From the NCBI GenBank assembly GCA_907163375.1, contig CAJQUW010007884.1:1-64000 (forward strand): a DNA stretch of 64,000 nucleotides, written 5' to 3'. Source of the stretch: Prostheceraeus crozeri (Eukaryota; Platyhelminthes; Polycladida; Euryleptidae). Numbering within the stretch: position 1 is the stretch's first letter; every line of letters begins with the position of its first letter. The notes beneath the pieces are model-generated. The model was not told the DNA's origin. It was given only the letters and a program-made list of their open reading frames with translations, and made no database searches. Below, in pieces: positions 34,688-46,079 of the stretch. The position numbers were made by a program, and so were the translations under genes.

Positions 34688-35803
34688 TAGGGTGTACAAT
34701 CCCGGAGCAAAATATCAATCCCGGGATTATGATCCCGAATTTTCTCAATCCTGGGATCGACTAGGATTGCGGTTTCCGTCTACGATTTTGCCTTAGGCGC
34801 ACCGACCTCAAATGGTAACGAAAAACTAATGACTATAATCAACTGTAATTGTAAATCATTATTTATGATAACGAATGTGAGCAATTTCTTAAATCATTTT
34901 TGTAATGAAGCACCTCATATGTGGTAGGCCTACGCTAATTTTTTTACGAGGGGAGATAGTTTTAAAAAATTAGCTTTCACGTGATCGCACTTGCCCAAAA
35001 TTTTCTTGTTCATTTCATTTAAACACTGATTACATGATCAATAGAGGTGATTTGAAGAGTAGCAAAATAGTAGGCTAGTCAACCGAAACTCTAAAGAAGT
35101 TAAATTTGCATGAATGTCTATTTGAAATACCGTTTCAAAATGCGCATATCATTCAATAGGTACAATCGATAATACGATTTCTGGAAGCAACGGTATAGCG
35201 ACGGTGAAGGCATGCACGCTCGCACTTCACGCTAGTTGGTGTACAGAACGAAGCCATCCAGCCACAAATGACAGGAGTTTGCCTCGGACCTTGCTGCAAG
35301 GAAACAATACAATTCCTTTCGCACGACGGATTCGATGGAGGAGGGCTCATTTAGTGAGCGATTCATTGACTTCGAATCTAGGAAACGCTCGCAGCCCCTC
35401 TACCAGTGTTGATGCAGTCACAGATTCTGCCTCAGTCGTAATGCAGTTTTGTTCCGAGTTTGAAGAGACGGAGATAATGTAAAGAGTGAGTTTTTGGTAC
35501 GCGTGACTAATGCAGGGTTAAACTTGGTAATTTGCTGCACAGAAACGCTCTGCAATCCCCAGACTCAAGGAAGAGTAACACTGGGTCATAACGTCAGTTC
35601 TTTCAGTCATCCTCGCTGTCAATCGGTGATAGAGTTCGGAGGTGAAAGATGATTCCTCTGCTGCTTTTTCTAATTTAAATCTTAATAAAAAATCTTACCT
35701 TTGCTAGTAATTTCTAAAGTAAACGACTGATAGTTAACGAAATCAATTCCAAAAAATCCCGGTATTTGGATCCCGAAAATTTTTAAGGATCCCGGAATCC
35801 CTA
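34688..35803 (-). mobile_element. short hAT-derived element with transposase remnant
   Basis: The ends are TAGGGTGTACAATCCCGG and, inverted, TAGGGATTCCGGGATCC. Both subterminal regions are rich in ATCCCG/CGGGAT blocks. GCTAAT flanks both sides (34682-34687 and 35804-35809), consistent with a hAT 8-bp duplication with mutated outer bases. On the minus strand about 35260-35153 encodes PTSVKCERACLHRRYTVASR, resembling the hAT signature (P-x-S-x-x-S/C-E-R...V-S-x-x-R) of the C-terminal dimerisation region. Only this C-terminal part is visible, so the element is non-autonomous. Open frames here are otherwise without function. Confidence 0.65.
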
Positions 35804-36966
35804 GCTAATATCTTAGAATAGAGCGCAGCATGCGTTACAAACTTGACTGCAAATTAGAATGGTCTAGAAAATTTGGGAGTGATTAAAAACGAACAGCGTT
35901 TCCTGCCAGCAATTATCTCATCAGTCATCAGGCTTCAACACCTTAGCTAATGCAACCAGCAACCACTAACAAACAGACAGACAGCTCAATCTCCCACAAA
36001 ATTTGCACAAATTTGTCATATTGTCTTTGAGTCATATACATCACACATCTGGTCGCTATGTTTTAGATCACAACTCGATCAGGCAACTCAATACCGAGCA
36101 TAGCTGATACTGTTGCACAACATTATTAAAAAGATGATGAGAGTGAAGATGATGTAGATTTCGATTATCTGGTGATGGAGATTTTTTGTGCATAATTGTG
36201 CTGTTGGACAGAATGCAACGTCCATGCTTGTGTTGCAGTGTTGCCGTCAACACCATACGATTCGAGACTAGGATTATATTTACATGTAAATTCCTCTGAT
36301 TCCACACAATCTTTCGCATTCTTCAAGCAACGGAGGGAAAACCACGATTTACCGGTGTAGTCGTCTTAGACGACTACAAGTTTAAGTCCAGGTCTGAAGA
36401 CATAATTGGCGAACTGGCAATTACAATCTAAGGAAGTGTAATATGTTAAAAAAAATAATTAATTTGCTCACGCCTATGCATTAGAAAATTAATCTCGCTA
36501 AATGAGTTGCAGACCACTCCGCGATATAGCTACATATGCTGTGTCATTTCGTAGCAGCTCTGCGGCCTAAATGAGTGCGCACGCAAACATAGCTTTCGCC
36601 AGAAACACACACAGTCTGGCATCCACGAGGTGTCATCCCTAAGACTGTCTGGTCAATTTTGTCAGGCAGTTGCTTTCGTCCTAGACTTTTAATTTTCGTT
36701 TTTCGAGTTCGCTTAGTTTTCGCTATCGTCTTCGCTTAACTTCTGTCACGTACCTTTCGTGTTTTTAATAGGCGTATATACAGTAGGCCTACATTTTGTC
36801 GTTTCTCGAGGCCAAAAGATATTTTAGAAAATTTTGCCTTCAATTATTTAATAGCATTATTTTATATAACAAGCTTATTACAGTTTGCAAATAGTAATGC
36901 TTCTCGATCATGTGGCATGTTAATTAAGCCAGGCATAATATTTTCCAATTCCAATGTTTGCTGCAG
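35804..36966. other. no gene recognised
   Basis: A spacer. It contains a perfect 21-nt hairpin-forming palindrome GTAGTCGTCT-T-AGACGACTAC near 36357-36377. The 83-codon minus frame (36068-36319) is His/Ser-rich without a domain. Confidence 0.4.
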
Positions 36967-37375
36967 CACTAAGTGACATTCCACGCGTAATTACGAACAC
37001 CCCAAACATCCGTGGTTAAGGACATTCTATTCTACGCGCTGCACTAAGAGTCAGCACTTGATCTGATGCTGTTAGAATATGGGGAATGTTTATGAATAAG
37101 CGCGGGCGAGCGTTTTATAGTTTGCGCGTCGTCTACGGTTGTCTCCGTTGCCGCTTGAACCACGGATGATCCGCTAAGCATGTTCTGTCTTCCCTGAGCA
37201 TGAAATTGAGGTCCTATCACATTGTTTAGCCTCTGATACATGCAGACACATAAGACGCAAAGTCTATAGGACTGCCAACTATTCTAACTTATAACAGATT
37301 TTGCAGCAATGTCCCGCATAGCCACGGATGGCTCATGTGTAATTACGCGTAGTTTATGCGTGGCATGTCACAGTG
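36967..37375. mobile_element. MITE with CACT-type inverted ends
   Basis: The left end CACTAAGTGACATTCCACGC and the right end (inverted) CACTGTGACATGCCACGC form imperfect terminal repeats. Inner blocks ACGCGTAATTAC and CATCCGTGG are also inverted between the two sides. It is 409 bp without coding capacity. Ends starting CACTA/CACTG recall CACTA (CMC/EnSpm) elements, but no 3-bp duplication is evident, so the superfamily is uncertain. Confidence 0.65.
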
Positions 37376-38278
37376 AGCCTGTGTAAGATGCGATTATTGT
37401 CCATAAATTACAAAGTATAAGCATGATTATTGCACTTGTGGGCCTAGGCCACACGAAATTATTCACAAAAGTAGATCAGCTTGATCAACAGAAATTAACA
37501 TAAAATGAATCGAAGTAACATAGCCATATTGAAACCGTCAGTCTTGCCAAGAAGTGACTATAGCTGTCACAAGGTTTTGTTGCGTCGGAGTAGGGCCTTA
37601 ATTTCGAAGTGGTGTCCCGCGCATTTGTTTGCTATATTTCTTATATGCAACCAATGCGGTTTGATCTTTTCGTATGAATGAACACGCTTCTTGACTTTTG
37701 TTCGAACGACGTAACTTTGGAATCGGCTTCCCCCAGACAACTTTCCCTTCTTTCAAGAAGCGTGCGAACAGGTTTCTGATGGATACGATTTAAGAAGCAT
37801 AGAAGATCTGATATTTATTCTTCTATGGTTATCTAATTTTGTCTTTTTGTTAACTAATCGCAGCTCCATTCATGGCTATTTGTGCTAGGGCAAAAGTTAA
37901 TTTTTCAGGATTAACACAAATTTTGATGAACAAAGCGCACTCGAACTTTTATAAGGTACCTTTTAAGGGGTATTAAGAAGGAAAACAAATGTTGTTATTT
38001 TATCAACCGATTTTGTTGCCTCGAAAAAGCTTCCGGTTAATAACGGTTAGTTTATACACCAGGTCAGCATATCTCATATTACTAATAGAATTTATGGAGT
38101 GAGCGGTGATCATCTAGTTTTAAGAACGAATTTGATTTTTATTAAGTGTTTTATTATTTACAGTCCGATAAAAGATATGGCCATTTCATTAAATACCTAA
38201 ACAGGAAAATGGGCCGGGGATGAGCATCTCTCAGACAGGGATCGGGAAAGTGGAAGATGAGGTGGTTCAAAATGTTTA
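37376..38278 (-). other. Nmdar1 3' untranslated region and spacer
   Basis: On the minus strand two AATAAA poly(A) signals (38150-38155 and 38138-38143) follow the Nmdar1 stop codon by about 125-140 bp. The rest of the interval shows nothing recognisable. Confidence 0.5.
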
Positions 38279-38491
38279 CTACACTCTCTCCATGGCTGCC
38301 TGTTCGGCAAAAATACCATTTTGGTTGGTTAAATGCACTACACGCTTGGTGGGACAGTCTCGTTGTCTATCGTACGAGGGATTATTGTAGGAGAGATGGA
38401 GAGGGTAAGGGGCTACACCTCCACCACCAATTAGGGGCATAGACTTCTCCAATCGTTCAGCTGCCATCGTGTTGCGAAGAATCTTTCGTTT
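38279..38491 (-). CDS. Nmdar1: NMDA receptor subunit 1, last coding exon (C-terminal tail)
   Basis: The acceptor TTATTTTTTCAG is followed in phase 0 by KRKILRNTMAAERLEK and a 70-residue cytoplasmic tail ending at a stop at 38279. It joins ...DRWRGNVV of the preceding exon to give RWRGNVV-KRK. This matches Drosophila Nmdar1 (KWRGTIE-KRK), which supports the call although the rest of the tail diverges. The tail contains GGGG, a Tyr/Pro-rich patch (VAPYPLHLSYNNPSY) and no PDZ-binding terminus that I recognise. The vertebrate C0 calmodulin-binding segment (DRKSGRAEPDPKKK) is not conserved here beyond the basic start. Confidence 0.82.
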   Translation of the reverse strand, partial: KRKILRNTMAAERLEKSMPLIGGGGVAPYPLHLSYNNPSYDRQRDCPTKRVVHLTNQNGIFAEQAAMERV

Positions 38492-40452
38492 CTGAAAAAA
38501 TAATTGTGAAAACTAACATGGTATTCATGAAATATTTTATTTTCTTCGATTATGATATGCGCCATAATTTTTGAAAGAATGTAAGTGTAGCTTATAACTG
38601 AGGGAGACTTCTGCAAGCTTGAAATACTGTACAGATGAAATTTGGGTATGTGTAATGATGAACATTTCATGCAGTTCTAAGCTGTCAGCAGGGTTGTGCT
38701 TTCGATTTTTATTTCAATGCTATGACCACCACTATCGGTGATCGAAGCGCTTAGCCGGTCAATCATACACTAAAATTAATCGATAAACCGAAGTTAATAA
38801 ATTCAGAAACACTATTTGAGGTTGAGGAATCAGGAATTCTTGATAATGGCTATGGTTAGTCGAAATATATTGACCAACCTTTTATGCGAATTTACAATAA
38901 ATAACTTGACCTTTTTTCAAAATATTTTTCAACTATTTGAAGTGTATGCATAATTTCTATAGCCGGGACGCCCTTTCGTTTTTGATACTTATACTATTAA
39001 CTTTGCTGGATGGTATTTAAAGGCCAGTAATCCTTAAAACAAGCGACCGCTAACGATTTATCGAATAACCGGAATACTAGTTTCCGGATTAATTGTTGAC
39101 GTTTAGCCATAATACCAAAAATTAACATGCAGAGCTTGCTTACTGAACGGATGATGTGCGATATGCTGAAAATTCGATTTCTTGGGATGGCCAACAAATT
39201 ATTGAGTTCAATTACTTGATTCCTCATTTCACCAGTATATCACAGTACATAGTTTTATAAATACAGGATAACTCGAGCTTGGTAAAAATCACAGTCACGT
39301 AATACAAGAAAGAGTCGTAAAAAGGATAACGCTTACCTGAAGATAGCTATAGATCGTGTATACGATTAAGATGGGTATGAAGAAGGTTAATTGGTCTATA
39401 GAGGCAAAATTCTAGATTTTGTACTAACCTTTGTAGTTGTTTTTCAAGGTTTTCACGTCTGAATGTTGATATATCGATTAGCATGTTAAATCATACCAAT
39501 ATACTACGTTTAGCAACGTTGATCGTTATTACCGATGTCATTAAGAGTTGAACTACCGTATATCCTCCAGCAGAACCCGTGCAACATGAATTAATAGATA
39601 GAAGATATAAGGTATTTCAATAAATGAGTTAAGAAACAACAATAATTTCAGTGATAAAATTTAAGTTAAGAAATCGTGATTGTAATATGTAGCTTTAATT
39701 ACGCAGTTACTATAGACCTTCATTTTGATTTGCATACATGTAAAAGCATCTCACGATTATCTGAGGTTCAAGATTTCCGCCAAGAGGAAAAGACTAAGAA
39801 ACAATGTACTGAAGTTTCACCATTCAGGTGAAAATTGAAGCAGTTGGAAAATAGTATTCACAACATTGTATATAATCTATACATTTAATTATTATTTCAC
39901 AAAATCCAGCTTTAATGTTTTCAACATATTTTAGAATGCGGTGAGTACATTTATCTATGATCAATTTCAAGTTAATATATCAAGTTATGAAAGTTCCAGG
40001 CTTTCCAGGCCAAATCACAAATTTCCAGGGCTTTCAAATACAAAATGCAGATGATAGTAATATCCCTGATTTTTTCACAATTAAAAACACAAACTTTTAG
40101 TTTAAATTCATGTTGAATGGAAAATGGTCATATTTACTTCCTATCTCTGTTTCGTATTTTCATCTTGAAGATACTTTTTTATCAAAATAGTAATATAAGA
40201 AGTTACTGGATTACTATGCTACTAATGCATCGGTGCTCACATATGTCAGCAACACATGTTTGGGTTGTCTACAAGTTACAAGAGAAAGAATTGTGTATAA
40301 TATCACAAGCATATGATTAAAAAGCGCAATTTTTGATTAGGCTCTGTTTGCATTAAGACTGATCTATTTCACATTTTGAGAAGCGAGTAAAAGCATCTCT
40401 CATTTATTACGATTCCTTAGTTCAAAATAAGCTTATCCAACCTTGTACTCAC
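38492..40452 (-). other. Nmdar1 intron (last)
   Basis: A 1,961-bp phase-0 intron with donor GTGAGT at 40452-40447. It contains one copy of a ~330-bp dispersed repeat (39716-40040). The rest is AT-rich without features. Confidence 0.8.
39716..40040 (+). repeat. ~330-bp dispersed repeat, copy A
   Basis: It shares a series of blocks in the same order with 50605-50945: ATTTGCATACATGTAAAA, GATTATCTGAGGTTCAAGA, AAATCCAGCTTT, TATCTATGATCAATTT and TTCCAGGCTTTCCAGG. Overall identity is perhaps 70-75% by eye. No inverted ends, tRNA-like head or coding capacity is apparent. Confidence 0.7.
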
Positions 40453-40890
40453 CACGACATTTCCTCTCCATCTGTCGACAGCATTTCTCGCCAGTTCGAG
40501 TTCTTTCTCCTTCAATCCTGTTCTCTTCTTGTATGCCATTTCGATGAAGATGATGAAAACGCCAGCGACGATACCTCCTGCGACCATGATGAAAACTCCA
40601 GCCATATTTGTGAGGCCGAGCGTGGCTGGAGACATATCTGTGCGAGGACAGCCAGTCGCTTTTACCAGGATCCATTCAGAGTCCAAGGTTTCCATGACAC
40701 CACGCTCGTGAAAGTTGAGAACTGCTTGTGATATTTCGTACAGCCAGGGAGAGTCTTTACGCATGGCAAGGCCATAGCCTGTCCTGCCGAACACTTCGCC
40801 AGCAGTCTTTAGGTCGCACTCAGATGCCGCCTCAAACTCTAAACGCGCCGAATCCCAAATGAATGCTTTCAGCTCACCAGATTTGACAGC
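40453..40890 (-). CDS. Nmdar1: NMDA receptor subunit 1, exon with ligand-binding S2 end and M4
   Basis: 146 codons in phase 0 at both ends. It starts [21 protein letters not shown]. The Trp-Asp of AFIWDS matches the conserved residues that hold the glycine co-agonist (Asp732 in rat NR1). [26 protein letters not shown] follows and completes the S2 lobe. The fourth transmembrane segment is [20 protein letters not shown], followed by the basic cytosolic stop-transfer [11 protein letters not shown] and DRWRGNVV. The acceptor is CTGATTTTTTCAG and the donor GTGAGT. All key features of a functional subunit are kept. NR1 subunits pair with NR2-type subunits to form the Ca-permeable, Mg-blocked synaptic channel. 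Confidence 0.95.
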
Positions 40891-42061
40891 CTGAAAAAAT
40901 CAGTTGAATAGAAATTTTAATATTTTTAAAATGCAAGACGTACGCAGGAATTCCGATTTATGACTTAACTTAACTTGAAAGAGCTGGGACAATAATTTGA
41001 CGAAATTAGAAGTATTTTTTAAATTATTTAGATCGCTCAGTTCAAAGCATGCGTGTTCATGCGTGTTACATGCAATCCATTTCATAATTTACTGCGCAAC
41101 ACAAAATAGTTTCATTTACACTTTACCTCATCTTATTTGACATGCTTGTGCAACAAAATGATGTCGCAAGTTAAAGAATCTGCTGTCCTGCTAAAACATT
41201 CGGTTTAGGAAACAGTTGATCTCCCTCATGAGAAAACTGATGGATAGATAGATGGTCAGTCAATTTTCATTAAAAAATATATCATTTTCATTTTGAAATC
41301 CTGCTTTAAGGAAAACCTTCAGCTTTCTTTTGCGAGCTCTACTGATTGCAACCAGGGGCGGTCGGTAATAATGCGCAAGATATTTGCTGAATACCCATCT
41401 CATTTTCCTTGAAAATATTATAATATAGATCGCTTCTACTGTAACTACTGTTAACCATTTCAGGAAACACAGCTGATGCAATCTGTTGTCCAGATTAATC
41501 TCGATAATTGCCTGATAGGCAATGTGATCATATTAAGTCAGTAAAAGGAGGAATATTCTGCTGTGATTCCCTTTTAGTGTATCAGCCGAGTTGAGATATG
41601 TTATCTATTCGACCTTCTGTTCGACAGCAGCTAGCGGTTTAAAGCTTTCTCGAGGGGGAGACATCGAAGCAATAATAGAATTTACGACGTTAGGTAGAGC
41701 GTTCCATTATCAGTCAGAGCCAAACAGCTGTGTACATTTCGGTTTAAACTAAAAGAAAATTCAGTGGATACATTTCAGTTACAAATTTAGCTTGAACATC
41801 AAGTCATCACATTACTTCAAATATTTGTTGTAAACTTGAAAATATAGCAAATGGACTCTCTATATGCAAAAGAACGAACATGACACGAAATGGCAAGACT
41901 CAACACGTCGGATAACACAACAGTCTTCCTGTCACGAACGCGGACCCTTAATATAGACCTGATATGTCGATCAATTTTTATCATGATTGTACACAAGTGC
42001 ATCATGATGTATATACAGTGTACAACAGCTTTTAAAGAAATTCCAACGCTCTATTTTTTAA

Positions 42062-45000
42062 CCGTTAAACGGCGTTGCGGGGTGTTTTCCACCCCAAGTG
42101 ATATTTAAATACACACAACTTCTGTTTATAATTAGTTCGATTGCTGCTCTCTCACTTTTTTTCTTTTCTTGGATTATTTTTTCAGTAGAAAAAAAAAAGA
42201 ATATTATATTCCACATGGTTTATGATTTAGGAGTTTATAGATTCGGTGTTGCGGGGTGCGGGTTACCCATTACAAAAAATGAAAAATGATACTTGTTCAT
42301 TTTTCTTTTCATCTAATTTAAATTTATCGCTGTTGAAAGTTATTTAGAGTTACAATTCTGATGTTATTGACTAGCAAGCGTAAACCGAGATCGCTCCAAG
42401 AAATTCTGTCCAAGATTTCCAAGAAATTCTTATTCTCTGATCTTTTCTTGGATTGCACCTGCGACGCTTGCAGTGAGTGTCTCACGACGTGTCTAACGAT
42501 CGACAAAGCGCGCCTCCCTCCCCTCGAAAAAGAAATACGCAATAAATTCAGTCTGTTTCTGTTTGTGGTTGCACATTCTGTCGAGATGTCTTGTTCAAGA
42601 AGGTCACATTTCCGGAAGACAAAAGCGAGTTAAATTAAATGCGAATTCTGCTTGGCTAAAGAAGAAGAGCAGAGCATAGAATCTGATGATTGCTGCAGCA
42701 GCCGAAGAATGATGATGACGTACGTATCTTCCAACTGGAGATCATTATAGCGCCGATGATAAAGATATTGTCGATGTCGAATGAATTTGAGAGAACAGTA
42801 GTCCTGAATCAAATAATTCAATGAAGTGACTCAACTCGTCGGACAACTCTTATCAGCCGCCTCTTCTGTAGGTGGTGGAGCAATGATCAGTGCGAAAGGA
42901 ACCACGGAAATAATGCAACGCAGGCCATGTGTTGGGCGTGCGTCATCAGAAAGGTTTTCAATGTCGGAAATCAGTCTTTTCAATCGGGCTGCACCCACAA
43001 TCCAAATGGGCTGCACCCCCAATCAAGGAATGAGGAGATAACTCGCATAAGTCGTGTTATTCCAAATTGAAGTCGTGCGAGTTTGCTTCACAAGTGAAAG
43101 TCGCCTGGAAGCCAGTCACACGGGTCGAAATCAAAGCTTTTATCGGCTTCTTATTATAGCAGGTAAGTCAATAGTTATTATTTCTGGGCAACTATTCAAA
43201 ATTCAATTTTCTATTCTTTCTGCTAAGATTTTAAACTTTTATTTATTATTCTTGTACAATATTATCTAGACTACTTATCTCATAAGGAATAAAAGATATC
43301 TCGTTTTATAAAAAGATAGACGTTATTTTCTAAAAAAAAAGGCGAATTAGAAGCTTCGTTGTAAATGGGTCGTAGATTGGACTTTTTGAGGTGGACTAGA
43401 AGAAAACTACAGGAGAGAATATTTTATAGCTATTTTACGTCCATATGTTTTACCGCCTAATTTTTAGTTCATTGTAGGAATTATGTAGCCTATTCTGAAC
43501 ATTTCGTTATTTGCATTTCAATGCATGCGGATCTATTTGTTCAGGTTTCACATGCATCGGGATTTTCTGATATTCAGGTTCCGTGGAGGCCTATTCGAGG
43601 ACATTGTATATTTCGAGCTTTCCTGAGCTACAGGCGTTTCGATTACGAAAATGTATGCGATTTGATGATAATTGCGCCGGAGACCGGAATGCCACTCATG
43701 CTCAATGCATGTGATTGCACGGAATTACATCGCGGGCCGTTCAATGCATCGATGCATCGAGCTAGTCGAGTTCACGTTTTTGTGCGTCGTAGACAGTACA
43801 ACCATCGACACCTCGGGGAGGTCTCTATTTCGATTCTGGCTCGTGATCGAAAACGCAAACTTTCCCTGAGGTATTCTTGTGGGTATTCTGGCTATACTTT
43901 GTCTGAAATTCCTTTCCCCTGCAAGCCATTCTATTGGGCGAAGCTGTTGTCATGAAATTGGCGGAGAACTGGTTGCACAAAGGCCGCAACATCACTGTGT
44001 CACAGTTGTTCACAACGACTCATGAAAAACGGCGACTCTGAAAGGAAAGACCACAATAGTAGGAACCATGCGCCGAAACAATCGCTCGATACCTCCTGCC
44101 GCCAAGGGAACATGTAGCGAAGGAAATGGGAACTATGACCTATTCGTCTACGGCAAGGGTCCTTTGCCTCATTTTGGGACAAGAAAAGGGTCCCGGTTCT
44201 CGGTGCTTTCCACCATGCCCACATCCGCCATTCCATTGTGACAACCAAAAACAGGAAATAATAGATTCGCTATAACAGAAATAAAGGAGGAGGGACACTC
44301 TTCATAAACAAACCAAAACGATCGAAATAACCCAAGTCTCGCCGTTGGTCGATCATTTCCGTTTTCATGGCGCTTGTTGATGTGGTGTCGTGCGGCTATA
44401 GGAACGCAAGTCTCGCCGTGTCAATTTTTCGTTTTCATTCCGCTTGTTCATGTTGAACTGGGCTTCCAGTTGGCCGATACCCTCTTGTTTCGAACAAGAG
44501 ATCGTTTCACATTTCAATTTCAAAAAGCATCAAAGATTCCATGCGGCCTCGTGCTCTTGTTCGTCATAGAGCAACTCTTTCTAACATCGTCGCTCCTCTC
44601 CCGGGCTACGAGATGCCAGATACTGTAACCCGTTTGCATTTACCAAGAAATAAAATTACCGTTCGCTCCTGTCCTGTTTTCCGTTTTGCAAAGACCACGC
44701 CTCCGTTTTGCTCCTGACGGCTCGTGACGTTGGCTTGATTATTTTTTCACTAAGAACCTATCTGTGACCGTCAAATTTTAGTCTCTGCTGTTTAGTTCGA
44801 ATTGGATTTGTTTGATTGTTTATATGTTTATCTGTGATATTTATTTTCTTCAACACTGGGACAAAATGTATTAAATTTTGCTGATTGTTTTTTAGCGTAC
44901 TAACGGAATAGATTGTTTTTAAATACATAAGGGTCTTATATCCAGTTATGTAACATGTTTTCATAGCGTACTATATGACATACGATTTTTTTTTATACAC

Positions 45001-45123
45001 TATTGTGATATATCAATCAATTGTACCATTTTTTAAATATGGAAAAAATGAAAATATAATAATGGGGTGAATAACACCCCACAACGCCGTTATCCTAGTA
45101 AAAAAGGCAACGCCGTTTAACGG
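42062..45123 (+). mobile_element. piggyBac-like DNA transposon
   Basis: The terminal inverted repeats CCGTTAAACGGCGTTG and CAACGCCGTTTAACGG are each flanked by TTAA (42058-42061 and 45124-45127), the piggyBac target duplication. Just inside, GGGGTGTTTTCCACCCC and GGGGTGAATAACACCCC hairpins face each other. Transposase remnants lie on the plus strand at 43520-44240. The element is 3,062 bp and sits in an Nmdar1 intron, antisense to the gene. Much of its interior (42100-43500 and 44250-45060) has lost recognisable coding. Confidence 0.92.
43521..44240 (+). pseudogene. piggyBac transposase remnant
   Basis: The frame 43521-43955 has VPWRPIRGHCIFRAFLSYRR, matching the family's (D)E-x-x-V-P-F-K/R-G-R region. 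MIIAPETGMPLMLNACD follows, equivalent to the 'DA-tGY' strand. GEAVVMKLAENWLHKGRNIT (from 43938) leads to TVSQLFTT, where active enzymes have T-D-N-F-F-T-S: the catalytic Asp is Ser here. A stop follows RRL at 44038-44040. After it, KTTIVGTMRRNNRSIPP and FSVLSTM (about 44047-44215) continue the family pattern in another frame. The loss of the catalytic residue and the stop show that the copy is dead. Confidence 0.82.
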
Positions 45124-46079
45124 TTAAGAAATGAGTGTGACCACTGATAGATGCAGCAAAAAAGTGCGAGATTTTCAGTCAATATTTTTCGATGCTACAC
45201 CGGGAATGATCAATTGAAGAAACATGCTGCATATTTAGACAAACACACTGCTGGAAACTTGAAAACTAGCTCTTTTCAATTTCTTCAACCAACCCATATA
45301 TTTCTAAGAATATTTGCTGATAAAATGCACTTTTGAAAAATCTGCATATGTATATCATCTCTTTAAAACCCCGAGAAGTCTCTGCTCCTATGCCGTTTTC
45401 GAAATTTACTTAATTCAGAGCTTAGCGGTTTAATCAATCCATTCATTAGGCAAGCACTCGTCATTTACAGGCATACAAATAGAAACAGTTCAGGAAATTT
45501 TAGTGTCTTATATGTTAACGATAAAACATCTTGTTACTCAAGATGCACAATTACCATTTTGCGGGTTTTCAATATTAACTATCCAGACAGGGTATTCAGA
45601 AATGTTTAGAATTAACTTGATATGCCAACTGCGTACATCAAATTTACTCCGAGCATGGTCTCATGCTTAAAGAAGGAGTTTGGCTGATGTTAAGAGATGT
45701 AAACATGCTGATGATTCCTGATTGGCGGCTTTTCATATACGTTCCCATTTATAAACTGAGCATGCAACTTAACTGTTCTAATTACAGTGTGTTTGCAAAA
45801 AGTAGTATTTATTAGGCTTATTTGGGCTCATTATTTCTGATGCACTAACTTGGACGACATACCAGCACTGCACTGAAAATATTATTTACTGTTTAATGAA
45901 TACCCGCTGAAATTTTACTTAATAGGTATGCTAATTAGTATCTCATCTATTCTCGCCTCCGAGCTCCGATGCTTAGAGATTGGGTGAAAAAATATGGAAT
46001 GAAATTTACATCAGTAATAGTATAGATTAGAATAATTGCTTTCCACCATCTGAAACATCCGGACTTCACGGCAAATAAG

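Noticed and set aside
43672-44248. Extra frames overlapping the piggyBac transposase (43672-43869 plus, 43825-44013 and 44000-44248 minus)
   Set aside because: Shadows of the transposase remnant; the family motifs are in other frames.
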